Shown: positions 22,756 through 32,632 of the stretch, in pieces | How the letters are laid out: the number at the start of each line of letters is the position of its first letter | How positions within the stretch are numbered: the first letter of the stretch is position 1 | NCBI GenBank assembly: GCA_965649825.1 | Contig: OZ287706.1 | Span: 620,001 to 684,000 of the forward strand | Reading direction: 5' to 3' | DNA: 64,000 bases | Source: Penicillus capitatus | Lineage: Eukaryota; Chlorophyta | Translations under genes and position numbers: made by a program | Notes under the pieces: model-generated | The model's input: the letters and a program-made list of their open reading frames with translations, nothing else | Database searches by the model: none | What the model was told of the DNA's origin: nothing

Positions 22756-24770
22756 CGATCGCTTCTTTGAGTCTTGTTCGCGCAGTCGATCGCGTTCGCA
22801 AAGAGCCATGCAGATCGGACGCGTTGTCGCTCGGCGATGCCTTTCGGTCACTTTCGCCGTGGGAGCTCGTGAGATCTGAAGAGGCCACGCGATGTACGAC
22901 GCTGCTCTGGATAGAATCCAGCGATAGACGGCCACGTTTCATTTTCATCGTCGAAGCCATGTTTGGTTTCTCCGAGTCGATTCCGTTGAGCGTCATGGCC
23001 GACAGTTACAAGGCCACGCACTTCGAGCAGTACCCCGAGGCCACGAAGATGGTGGCGGTGCGCCGCCACACTCCATCTCGTTGCGTGCCGACGCGTTCTC
23101 CGTAGTACGGAGAATTCCGCACGGGATTCGACAACGACACGGAGGACACGCGCATCGTCGTGTTCGGCGTTCGGTTTCTCGTCGAGCAGGTCCTCAATCG
23201 AAAGTGGACGATGCGCGACGTCGAAGAGTCGGAAGAATTCTTCAAGTGATCGACGACTCTCGCGACCGAAGTAACTTCGGACGCAGGCAGCACAGGGCGC
23301 CGGACTACTTGAAGTTTCCCTTCCCCAAGGAGCTCTTCGAGAAGTTCATCCAGGAGAACGACGGCGAGAGCTGCTTGTCCGTCGAGACCATCCACTGACC
23401 TCCCATGCCTGCAGGCTACTTTCCTATCAAGTTTCAGGCCCTGGAGGACGGGACATGTACACACCCCCACGTCCCTGTCTATCAAGTGAGCCGCAGTCGT
23501 CTGTGTGGGCGAGGAAGGACTGCTTGCCCTTAGATTACGGCCGAAGGATGCTACGCGCCGCTGTGTACGTTTCTGGAGACGATGTTGACGATGATCTGGT
23601 ATCCAACAACCGTAGCGACCCTGTCGAGAAGGGCGAGGGACCTCATCGAGTCCTACTACGAGGAAACGGTCGATCCGGAAGCGAAGTACCTCATCGAGTC
23701 GAGTCTGCACGACTTCGGATTTCGTGGATGCACAACAACAGATCAGGCGATCGTGGGTGGCTGTGCGCATCTGCTCAATTTCACTGGCACAGACAACATG
23801 GCGGCGGCTTACTATGCTCAGGTACATCTTACGTGTAACCAAAGATGGTCTATGTTCTGAGGGCAGTTTCATTTGAATTTCGGCGAGCCGATTGGAAGTT
23901 CTATTCCTGCCACCGAACACAGTGTGATGACGGCTTGGGATTCAGAAGAATCTGCTATAATTAATGTGATCGAACGCTATGGCAATGGTCTTTTTGCATG
24001 TGTCCTGGACAGCTATGACTATACACATGCATTGGAGAGTGTTCTCCCCGCGATCGCTACCCACAAACTCGAGAAGAGAGGAATCATGGTTTTGAGACCG
24101 GACTCTGGAGATCCAGCCGAAACCGTTCTCCAGGCGAGACGCCCCTCAGGATCCGAGGTAGTCGCAGACCGTTTGATGCTTTAGGCATTGAAGGCTGCAG
24201 AGAAGGTCTTCGGATCAGAGGAGAATTCCATGGACTACCGTTTCCTGAGAAGATGCAGCGTGATCCAGGGAGATGGAATGTCGTTGAGCAAGATCAGAGA
24301 CGTCCTCGAGAAAATGACGGACGCGGGTTACACAGCACAGAACTGTGCCTTTGGAATGGGAGGCGGGCTGCTGCAGAAAGTCAATCGCGACACACTGTCC
24401 TTTGCCACTAAGCTCTCGCACATCAGATTCGCCGACGGCACGACGAAGGACATCATGAAGACGCCCAAGGGCGATTCGGGAAAGTTTTCTCTCCCGGGAG
24501 AACTGGCAGTGAGACTCATACACGACATCCCAACCGTCGTCCCGGCCCTTGGCGTGGGCCCCAGAGACAATCTGCTGCACACCTACTACGACTGCCGACC
24601 TCGGGAGGATATAAAATGGGAACGCTTCTCTGACATCCGCCGTCATGTGAACAGAGAATGGAGATATCTGCCGAGGAAACACGATCCGATCAGCAAGTCG
24701 TTGAAGACAAAGATCCAACAGCATATGGAACAGCAGCAGTCTGCCGATGCCACTGTTTAGTTTAATTTCA
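22622..24770 (+). repeat. Inverted segmental duplication, arm B (source locus)
   Basis: This arm matches the reverse complement of 2890-4985. Here the LSM8 exon at the edge belongs to a complete LSM8 gene, so this is the original arrangement. Relative to arm A it has about 58 extra bases (22800-22857) between the LSM8 stop and NAMPT, bordered on both sides by TTCGC. Confidence 0.88.
22959..24760 (+). CDS. NAMPT: Nicotinamide phosphoribosyltransferase, copy 2
   Basis: Rate-limiting enzyme of NAD salvage from nicotinamide. Seven exons join in frame to about 470 residues, close to the 491 of human NAMPT. Recognisable blocks are MADSYKATHFEQYP, APDYLKFPFPKELFEKF, WYPTTVATLSR, LHDFGFRGC, NFTGTDNMAA, SIPATEHSVMTAW, LDSYDY, LRPDSGDP, VIQGDG and GMGGGLLQK. 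Two introns (23364-23414 and 24134-24184) begin with GCGAG instead of GT, and both are 51 nt. The first half is almost identical to copy 1 even in introns; the exon around FHLNFGEPIG and the one starting ALKAAEKVFG are clearly diverged. The stop is only about 28 bp from the stop of the convergent rubredoxin gene. Confidence 0.9.
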
Positions 24771-24787
24771 GATCGTATCTTTCTTGT

Positions 24788-25549
24788 CTATTCCAAGAAG
24801 TATCCAGAAATGAAAAGGGCAAAGAAGAAAAGCAACGAGCCGTATATAATCAACTGTTTCTGCCCACCCGTCCACGAATTCGTCCCGAATCCGTATCCTT
24901 GGTTCACCGCGAATCCTGCCACCGTCTTCGCAGATGAACGGAATTTCTCTTTCGGGGCGCCACACAACGGACATCGGTAGTCATCCGGTGTATCCTACAC
25001 GTCGTCCATCACAGATCCCATCTCAGCAGGGGCGATGAAATGCTCGACTTCGAATCGCGTTCCGCGTGGAACGGGGAAATCTGGATCGCCCTTCGATGCA
25101 TCGTAGTTGTATCCGCAGCTGGAACAGGTGGCATTGCCTTCTCCAACGACCATAAACTTCTCGGCCTTGCGCAGCTCCTCTGCCCGTTCGATCTTGAGCT
25201 CCTCCTCCGATTTGTACTACACAGATGCAGGGTCTTGTGCATCGGATAACGACCAAGGGTGATTGGCTCACAACGAGCTCCTCGTCTCGCAGCTCAGGCT
25301 CAGCACGACACGTTAGGCGACGCGTCTCCCGCAGAGGTCGGCACTGAGACAATACAGGTGAGGGAGAAGCGCAGGAGAGAGGAGGCGACGTTCGCCAAAG
25401 GATGAGCACATCGGGTAGAGGTGGCTAAGGTGCTGCTGTACGCGAGCACCTTTCCGCGGCACTAGACAGCAGGGATGGCATCCTCGAGGCCCGACGCTGC
25501 GACCGCTCACGTGATCCAGGCCCAAAGGCGAGACGAACATCGACCGCAT
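24788..25549 (-). CDS. Membrane-anchored plastid rubredoxin (RBD1 type)
   Basis: After removal of an intron of about 55 nt the rubredoxin core is complete: CSSCGYNYDASKGDPDFPV, GTRFE, then DDYRCPLCGAPKEKF, giving the two CxxC pairs that hold one iron. It is followed by AGFAVNQGYGFGTNS and one C-terminal hydrophobic segment (LIIYGSLLFFFALFISGYF). This order, helical N-terminal stretch (EEELKIERAEELRKAEKF), rubredoxin, linker and C-terminal anchor, is that of RBD1/RubA, which is needed for photosystem II assembly in cyanobacteria, algae and plants. The 5' exon gives a leader of uncertain exact frame that may carry the targeting sequence. Good evidence for a photosynthetic or recently photosynthetic host. 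Confidence 0.88.
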
Positions 25550-25610
25550 CGCTGTTCGATTCGTCAGTATAGAATGCAGCTTAATGCCGCATCTCCTGTC
25601 GATTCCACCC

Positions 25611-26344
25611 ATGGCCGAGCTTCATGTGATCGGCGAGCTTTGTGGCGGAAATGGATTTGGCAAGAGGCCACTGTACTGTAAAGTGAGCCGTGCCCTGTGA
25701 GGATGGGCTGATACTATGTGGTCATGAAGTGGACGTTGGTCCATGGAGACTCGTGGGAAGTGATTGAAGGTGTGGCGGACGGTCAGACGCATGAAGATCT
25801 GCCTGGGTATAGAGACGAGGCGATCTGGGCCCATCCCATCGACGTGCATTATCTTGCACACAGTCTTACCGGGTGGCCCAAGATCGCCTTTCAGATCTGG
25901 TCCCGTACCTCTAACACACATCACCGTCTCTGTATACATCGTTGATGTGACGTGTGGCTATTTGATGTGACGTCTCTCTGTCTGTGCAAGGTGGATATGG
26001 ATTCTGTCATGTCCCGATGATCCCGGGACTCACTGAAGTGTCCTGTTCGACCTGGCTACCGGAAGGGACGTTGTGGGATCGACTACGTTACTATTGCACC
26101 GGCCGCTCACCCGTCATGGCATCTGACAGCGTCATTCACATACCTGGAGATCGCTATCGACTGCAGACGCGCAGTTCAGGATGTGTCCACTTGAGACTCG
26201 GTCTGTCGGTCTGTCGATCCATCGCGCTGCGCGTGATGTGACGTCGTCGTAGGCGTGTGGATGCAAGGATTTCGCGAGAACCATGTCGAAGTTCGACACG
26301 ACAATAGTCTTTCAGCACAGCTTCACCGAACGGTTTCACACTGA
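25611..26344 (+). CDS. B9D2: B9 domain-containing protein 2, ciliary transition zone
   Basis: B9D2 is part of the MKS/B9 complex at the base of cilia. Exon 1 starts MAELHVIGELCGGNGF and ends LYCK; exon 2 begins WTLVHGDSWEVIEGV and contains WAHPIDVHYL, LTGWPKIAFQIWS; exon 3 has GYGFCHVPMIPGLTEV, STWLPEG and GDRYRLQT, LRLG; exon 4 provides a short unconserved tail. These match human B9D2 block by block. The loop between QIWS and GYGF is about ten residues shorter than in animals if the exons are joined as I propose. The second intron carries two copies of TTGATGTGACG, and the third ends GATGTGACGTCGTCGTAG. Indicates that the organism makes cilia. Confidence 0.88.
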
Positions 26345-26999
26345 ATAGAAAAATCGAAGGAGTGCTCAATGGCTTCAGATGTTTTTTTTTGTTGGCTACT
26401 GTACGTGCCTCTTTGTGCTCCCAAATGGATCTTTGCGAAAAGACCGCTTTCAGAAACACGCTTATTAACCCCTCACTCTTTCCGCGACCCAAAAAATACG
26501 AACTAGCAGAGTCTGTGGAGAGGAAAAACGGAAACTCACAGGATTGACGAACCCACGAGAAGGACATGGTCCTTTTATCAGAGGAAAAAACCATTGGGGA
26601 TGAGAGTTGTCGTCTTCAACACACACACATGTAACGCACGCAAACCAGATACAACGCATTAAAGATGATAGGACGCTTATTTCTGCCGTTGTCGTTGCCA
26701 CTGTACACAAATCAAAGAATAAAGACATCGAGGAGGATAGGCATTTGTTCATTGCATGATGATTTTGTCCCGGACACCCAAAAAAGAAACCCGCCTTCCG
26801 TTCAAAAGTTTCCGAAACTCGCTACGTCGAAGCAACCAAGAATACAATAAATGTTCCGCAATCACATCACCAAATCATAGTCATGGAATATAGGTAAGCG
26901 AGAACGGTCTGATTCGATCGATCGATCGATCGATCGATTCGAACATTGGGTTGGGTGTTTGCTGCTCTCATTGCAACGTTACTGATAGCAGTGGTATCA
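26345..26999. other. Intergenic, with a GATC microsatellite
   Basis: AT-richer DNA between convergent genes (B9D2 and the F-box/LRR gene). No gene is supported. A (GATC)n run occupies about 26914-26938. Confidence 0.55.
26914..26938. repeat. Simple tandem repeat (GATC)n
   Basis: About six uninterrupted GATC units, palindromic on both strands, some 60 bp beyond the stop of the LRR gene. Confidence 0.9.
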
Positions 27000-29198
27000 T
27001 CAGTACTCAAGACTGACCAAGGACTTCAATGGAGCCAGAGAACGAATGCCATTGTCTGTCACGAACGGGCATTGTGCCAAACTCAAAATGGACAACTGAT
27101 GCAGTTTTGCCAAGTGTGCCACACCGACATCCGTAATTCGTGCACAACGGGCGAGGCGCAAACTGGTCAGTGAGGCACAGTTTCCAAGATGCACTAAACT
27201 TTGATCTGTGATATTTTGGCAACGATCGAAATGAGCGGTCAACAGACTCGCCAATCGAACCAGGTGACCCATTCCATAGTCCGTCACCAAGTCACAATAA
27301 TTCACTTTAAGCGTCGTCAAGCGAGGGAGCAACGACAGGACATACATCGACGTATCGCCCAACCGACTGCATCCCGTCACATCCACTCCCGTCAGGTTTG
27401 TCAAGTCTCGCAGGGCACCCATGCCAGGATCGGTGATCGAGACACAGCCGCACATGTCCAACTTTGCCAAGCTCTTAATCTTGCCAATATGAACCAGCGA
27501 TGCGTCTTGGAGGAAGAGACAGCCAGAGACGTTCAAGGTACTGAGAGGGAGTGCAGAGAACCCTTCGAAGCCATCTCCACGAAGTTCACGACATCCAGAC
27601 AGATCCAAGATCTTCAGTTTATGAAGCTTCTTCAGTTGGGCAATGCCCAAATCCGTCAGGCCGATACACTGAGAGAGGTTCAAGCTGGTGAGGGAAGGAA
27701 TCTCCGAGAGTGAGATGCATCCCTGATCATCCAATCGAAAGCAACCACTCATGGAGATGGTCTGCAGTTGCTTCATCGGCGTGAGATGTTTTAATCCATT
27801 GCCTGAGATTTTGGCACATTTGTTGAGTTGCAGGTGTTTGATGCTCTGAATACAGCCAATAACTTGCAGGGTCGAATCGCTGACATTGTTGCTTCCGGTG
27901 AGGTCCAGCGTGTCCAGTTCGTGCAATTTGAGTAAGGGACCGAGACCGGATCCGGCAAACTGCCACTCAAAGAAAGAGAGATTGAGGGTCTGGAGTTTTT
28001 TGAAACCGGACAGAGTGTACATGCCGTTATCCGTTAGGACATTGCCGACGTGCATGTCTCCCAAGGATAGTTTCTCGATTTCTCTGAGGGATGTTAATTC
28101 TTCCAGGACTTCATCGTTCATGTCGAGCCAGGGATTGTTGAGAAGGTTGAGCTCCTGGAGCTGCGTCAGTCGACCCAGATGCGCCATGGCATCGGCCGTC
28201 ACACGCGAACAGCCTCGTAAGGTCAGGGACACCAGATCCGCCAACTTTGAAAGCGCATAGACAGCGTCGTTGCTGATATCCAGCCACATCAGACAGAGGT
28301 GTCTCAGTTTTGGGAAGTTTTTGACGATGGACAGGATTCCAGCATCCGAGGTGCGTGTGTTCTGCAGCTGGACGCCTCCAATGCTCAAGCTTTTGAGATG
28401 TGACAGGCCATTCAATCTCTCCAGTGCGTCATCTGTCACACAGACTTTCGAGTATCCCGTGTTCAGTAGATTCAGTGTTTCCAAATCGAGAAAGTGTGCC
28501 AGTAACGCAATGCCTGCCTCGGTGATGAGTTGACAGCCGCTGATGTTGAGATTCTTCAGTTTCGGCTGAATCGTGAGGGCTTCGATTCCCAGATCCGTGA
28601 TCTTCAAACACCATGGCATTTCCAGCGACCTCAGGCTGGGATTCTGTGCCAGTTCATAGATTCCGCGATCTGTGACGCTCACACAGCCACTGATGTTCAC
28701 GTCCTGTAGCGCTGGCAGTGATTGGGCCAGTGCACGCAGTCCTTGATCCGTAATGTGAACACATTGTGCTAAATTGAGCGTCTTCATTTTTTTAAGACAT
28801 GTCAGCTGGTCCAAGCAGCGGTCGTTGATGGTGGATGCAATGAGATTGTGATGACGGCCGAGATTGACATCCGTCAAATGACTCAAGAAATTCAAGAAAA
28901 CCATACCGTCGGCCGTCACTTCGTCAACGCACTCGCTCAAATCCAGTTTCCTCAGAAGAGGAAAGTCCTTCATCAGGTATGCTGGATGGAACGCTTTTGG
29001 CTTCAGCTGTTCCAGACACTGCGTCGAGGAGTTATACCAATCTTTGCAGACGAGGCGTATGTTACAGGTATCTGACATTTTCAACTGACGTAGGATCAAT
29101 GTCATGACTGTGCCAGGGAGATGGCACCAATCGGCATCCTGACTGGATGAGAAACGACTTTGATTGTAAGGGCGCTTTTGAATCGCGACGTCCTCCAC
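27000..29198 (-). CDS. F-box/LRR protein with AMN1-type cysteine-containing repeats
   Basis: A single long frame of about 732 residues. Residues 25-55 (CHLPGTVMTLILRQL...VCKDWYNS) look like an F-box, which would dock to Skp1 in SCF ubiquitin ligases. The rest is about 25 leucine-rich repeats of the cysteine-containing class (pattern L..LNLSQC..LTDLGI..L), as in AMN1, Grr1 and FBXL proteins. The ligand is unknown. The frame stays open upstream of 29198 without a clear ATG. It reads through a CxxC stretch (AYCLVCRVDVED), so the true start may lie further upstream, possibly in another exon. The C-terminus at 27000 ends abruptly after the last repeat without a cap. Good codon-level evidence, as the repeats are regular end to end. 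Confidence 0.85.
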   Translation of the reverse strand: MEDVAIQKRPYNQSRFSSSQDADWCHLPGTVMTLILRQLKMSDTCNIRLVCKDWYNSSTQCLEQLKPKAFHPAYLMKDFPLLRKLDLSECVDEVTADGMVFLNFLSHLTDVNLGRHHNLIASTINDRCLDQLTCLKKMKTLNLAQCVHITDQGLRALAQSLPALQDVNISGCVSVTDRGIYELAQNPSLRSLEMPWCLKITDLGIEALTIQPKLKNLNISGCQLITEAGIALLAHFLDLETLNLLNTGYSKVCVTDDALERLNGLSHLKSLSIGGVQLQNTRTSDAGILSIVKNFPKLRHLCLMWLDISNDAVYALSKLADLVSLTLRGCSRVTADAMAHLGRLTQLQELNLLNNPWLDMNDEVLEELTSLREIEKLSLGDMHVGNVLTDNGMYTLSGFKKLQTLNLSFFEWQFAGSGLGPLLKLHELDTLDLTGSNNVSDSTLQVIGCIQSIKHLQLNKCAKISGNGLKHLTPMKQLQTISMSGCFRLDDQGCISLSEIPSLTSLNLSQCIGLTDLGIAQLKKLHKLKILDLSGCRELRGDGFEGFSALPLSTLNVSGCLFLQDASLVHIGKIKSLAKLDMCGCVSITDPGMGALRDLTNLTGVDVTGCSRLGDTSMYVLSLLPRLTTLKVNYCDLVTDYGMGHLVRLASLLTAHFDRCQNITDQSLVHLGNCASLTSLRLARCARITDVGVAHLAKLHQLSILSLAQCPFVTDNGIRSLAPLKSLVSLEY

Positions 29199-29256
29199 AT
29201 CGACTCTGCAGACAAGGCAGTATGCCTCGAAGGTGCTCTTGGGTAAGAATGGACGC

Positions 29257-29615
29257 TTACTTTGCGGTGGACCGTCGGCGTATCACCTTGTAGGTTAAGA
29301 CAGCCGCGGTGACAGTGACTGTCAAGGCAGCGGCAGAGAGGGTGCAGACAACAGAAAGAGAGGGTATCTAGACAGAGCGCACACAATGGCGAACATCGTC
29401 AGCGTCGCCTCGTCCACACAAAAACGACGCACTTGTAAAAACGTATCAGGACTTGGAAGATAGGGAAGGATATTTGCTCCGAGCGTGAACGTCAACACCA
29501 CGGAAGCGATGAAGAAACGATAGACGTTGGTTTCTCCGACAGATAAGAGCGTGTAGACGAGGAAGACAACGGTGACGCCGAACAAAACCACATTCTGTTG
29601 CTCGTTGTCCGTCAT
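29257..29615 (-). CDS. Small membrane protein, unknown
   Basis: The frame from an ATG at 29615 gives MTDNEQQNVVLFGV and two strong hydrophobic segments (VVFLVYTLLSVG; FFIASVVLTFTLGANILPYL), then a hydrophilic stretch and a possible third segment (FAIVCAL). A further exon with LTVTVTAAVLTYKVIRRRS and a stop follows, but I could not find a splice that keeps phase cleanly. About 100-120 residues. I do not recognise the family. It sits just upstream of the F-box/LRR gene on the same strand, so a fusion of both into one gene cannot be ruled out. Confidence 0.45.
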
Positions 29616-30157
29616 CGCCACGGTGGTCGTCGTCGTCGTTGTCGTTTTTTTTCACCAAAAGAACGCTGTTTGTGCTTCAAGGTCGTGCCGTCGCCGTTTG
29701 GCGAAAAAAACGAAGTTTTGCTGTGACAAAAGACTCGTCGACGGTGGACAGATGGACGCTTAAAATGCCGACTCGCCAAACTCTCCAACAGGCCGCGTCA
29801 GAGAGGCTCTGAGGATGGCGGGTCATGTCACCATCTTGACGATCAACCATCGAGGCAGCACCAAACCAAAGCCGTCCGCCTGACTCTTCTCTGCGAAGAA
29901 CGATGCGCGTCACTTCCATGCAGTGATTGGAAGGGTTTTTTCTGAACGAATGGACAACAGCGGCGCGGACGCGGCACCGCGCGGGGACGGAATTTGATGT
30001 GACGTCACTGACGATTCGACTGTCTTCCATCGGCATTCCTACCATGCTATGCAAAGTCTACTACTCCCAGTCCATCGCGTCAGCCATGACGCTATGATGG
30101 GACATGTATCATCGATCGCGTTTGCCAAGTTTAAAAGACAGGCTTTGTCTTGCGTCG

Positions 30158-31214
30158 ATGTCCGAAGACGGCGCCAAGCCCGAAGAGACCAATCCTTACG
30201 GCAGCTTGGACGCACAGATCGAGCAGCTCCTCAAATGCGTGCCGTTGTCAGAAGCGGACGTCAAGACGCTCTGCGAGAAAGCCCAAGAGATTCTCGCCGA
30301 GGAGTCGAACGTTCAGCCTGTTCGGTCGCCCGTCACTGTCTGTGGCGACATCCATGGACAGTTTCAAGACTTGCTTGAGCTCTTTCGTATTGGAGGCAGC
30401 TGCCCAGAAACGAATTACCTATTTATGGGCGACTACGTCGACAGAGGCTATCATTCCGTCGAAACAGCGACGCTGCTCGTCGCTCTCAAGGTCCGGTACA
30501 AAGACCGCATCACGATCTTGCGTGGCAATCACGAGAGCCGTCAAATTACTCAAGTGTAAGAAGCATTGAATGCCTTGCTGGAAGGTGATGTGACGTCCTG
30601 CAGTTATGGCTTCTATGATGAGTGCCTAAGAAAGTACGGAAACTCAAACGTATGGCGCTGCTTTACGGATTTGTTTGATTATTTGCCGCTGACGGGATTG
30701 GTCGAGACGCAAGTGTTCTGCCTCCATGGTGGCCTCTCACCAACTTTGGACACGTTGGATCACATTCGATCACTGGATCGTGTTCAGGAGGTACCGCACG
30801 AAGGTCCGATGTGTGATCTGCTCTGGTCGGATCCCGATGATCGCTGCGGCTGGGGCATTTCCCCCCGTGGAGCTGGATATACCTTCGGACAAGACATCTC
30901 TGAGCAATTCAATCACACCAATGAACTGACATTAATCTCCAGAGCCCATCAGCTCGTGATGGAGGGTTACAACTGGTGTCACGAAAAGAATGTGGTGACC
31001 ATTTTCAGCGCGCCAAACTACTGCTACCGTTGTGGTGCGCCCTGTCGTGGATCGATGGCGTAGGACTGCCTGCCGATGGCTGTTGTTTGTAGGAAACATG
31101 GCGGCGATCATGGAAACAGGGGAGAAGCTGGAGAAGAGTTTTCAGCAATTTGAACCGGCTCCTCGGCGGGGCGAACCGGAAATCACGAGACGAACACCCG
31201 ATTACTTCTTGTGA
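30158..31214 (+). CDS. Serine/threonine protein phosphatase 2A catalytic subunit
   Basis: Exons 30158-30555, 30604-31034 and 31093-31214 join in frame to 316 residues. All metal-binding motifs of the PPP family are present: [23 protein letters not shown], plus [10 protein letters not shown]. The C-terminus is RRTPDYFL, the tail that is methylated in PP2A and bound by regulatory subunits; this separates it from PP1 and calcineurin. The first intron (48 nt) ends GGTGATGTGACGTCCTGCAG and is one of the clearest examples of the branch-site-like motif. An endosulfine-like protein, a candidate PP2A-B55 inhibitor, is encoded at 46464. Confidence 0.93.
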
Positions 31215-31389
31215 CCCGATACAGTGTTTTGCATGTCATCCGCTGCGTCTGAAGAACATCCTCTGCTTCCTTTATCTGTCTGTTGCGTGTGAACGAAGAC
31301 GAGAGCCACGACTAAATGCTTCTGACCCGTACGGGCGATCTGAGAGCTGATGGAAATCTCGCTTGTGCGCTGCAGCAGCGTATCGAATC

Positions 31390-32077
31390 TTAGAATGGCC
31401 GCGGCTGGATCTGAGCGAAGTCCTGAAAGATTCGTGAGGTGTTAGAGAAATACAAGTGTAAGTCATAAATTTGCGTCGCGCATTTGTCCGTACCTGAAGG
31501 GAAATGCGCCCGTCTTGATCGGCGTCGAAGTGCTGAATGATCATCTCCACGTCTCCATCACTCACCTAGGCATCCACGTCACATCAACAATGCTGCCGCC
31601 TTTGCGTCGACAGGAGCCGCCACCTCGGTGAAGCTATCGCCGAAGACACAGGCAGAGAGGACATCTCGCAGGGCGCTTGCATCGATGAAGCCGTGGCCAT
31701 GAGGATCCAGAAGCTCAAACGCCATCTGTATGACATCCGATTCCTGTATAGCGATCGATGCATGCGATGGGATGGCATCGAGGGATCGACCGCCCAGCTG
31801 GTCGTTCGTCCTTTGTGGAGAATGCGTGTCAGATCATCAACGGTGAGGCTTTTAAGTGGAAAGAGTGACGGCAGATCCATGTCGTGCATTCCTCCCTCTG
31901 GAAACGCCTCCAGCAATCGCTCCACGTCTCGGCGTGTCACGGCATCTCTCCCTTCAACGAGAAACGCTTTTTGACGATCGAATACGTCGCGGGTGGACCG
32001 TTTGGGCAAAGAATTCTCCACGCATGCAAGATTTCGGATCGAAACGGATCGATGGGAGTTTCCTTCTCGGCGCTCAT
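31390..32077 (-). CDS. EF-hand calcium-binding protein
   Basis: Several exons encode roughly 170-190 residues. Two EF-hand loops are evident: a degenerate one, DPHGHGFIDASAL, and a canonical one, DADQDGRISLQ, which becomes continuous after the intron that ends GTTGATGTGACGTGGATGCCTAG. The N-terminal part (FRSEILHAWRIL and RRDVERLLEAFPEG) fits the helix of a further, degenerate hand. The start at 32077 (MSAEKETP) is likely, but the join between the first two blocks is unresolved. The last exon adds DFAQIQPRPF and a stop. Calmodulin/centrin superfamily member; which one cannot be told. Confidence 0.68.
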
Positions 32078-32632
32078 CGCGATGCGATCGTCGTTGTGAT
32101 CGAGAGACCCACCCGTCCGTCCGTATGATGAGGCGTTTAATGCCGTAGATGTCGGACGTCTGTTACGGCATTTCAGTAAACGTCGCCTGCGTTACGAGCA
32201 GAAGCGAAAAACGGCGCGGCAAACGCATTTTGGAGAAAGCTCTCTATCAGATTCGACGCCACGGCATCATCTCCTCCGTGTGGCACCGAGATGAAGAACG
32301 GAACGTGTTTCAAGGCGTGTGCAAGATACGGCAGGTACTGTACGTGCTCCACTTGAACGTCCAGTGCCTCATTGTGGTACTCTGTTGCCGTGCACACGTG
32401 CCGGCTCCCCTTTTCGTTTTGCTCAAAAAGCGGTGGCCTGTTTGGACGGTTATGCGATGATCCGAGGCGGCAGTGCTCGAGGACATGAACGTGTCTGTCT
32501 GTAGGCCCAGAGGCATGAATGCCAGTCTGTCGCTGTCTCTCCCCCACAGCGACCTATCCTTCGTCGAGAGCGACAGCGATGGCGAATGGTCTGCTCCATA
32601 CATGAGCAACGCTCTGGGTTGATTCATCGACG

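Noticed and set aside
23006-23920. 304-codon minus-strand frame through NAMPT copy 2
   Set aside because: Antisense shadow; the same frame occurs opposite copy 1 because the DNA is duplicated.
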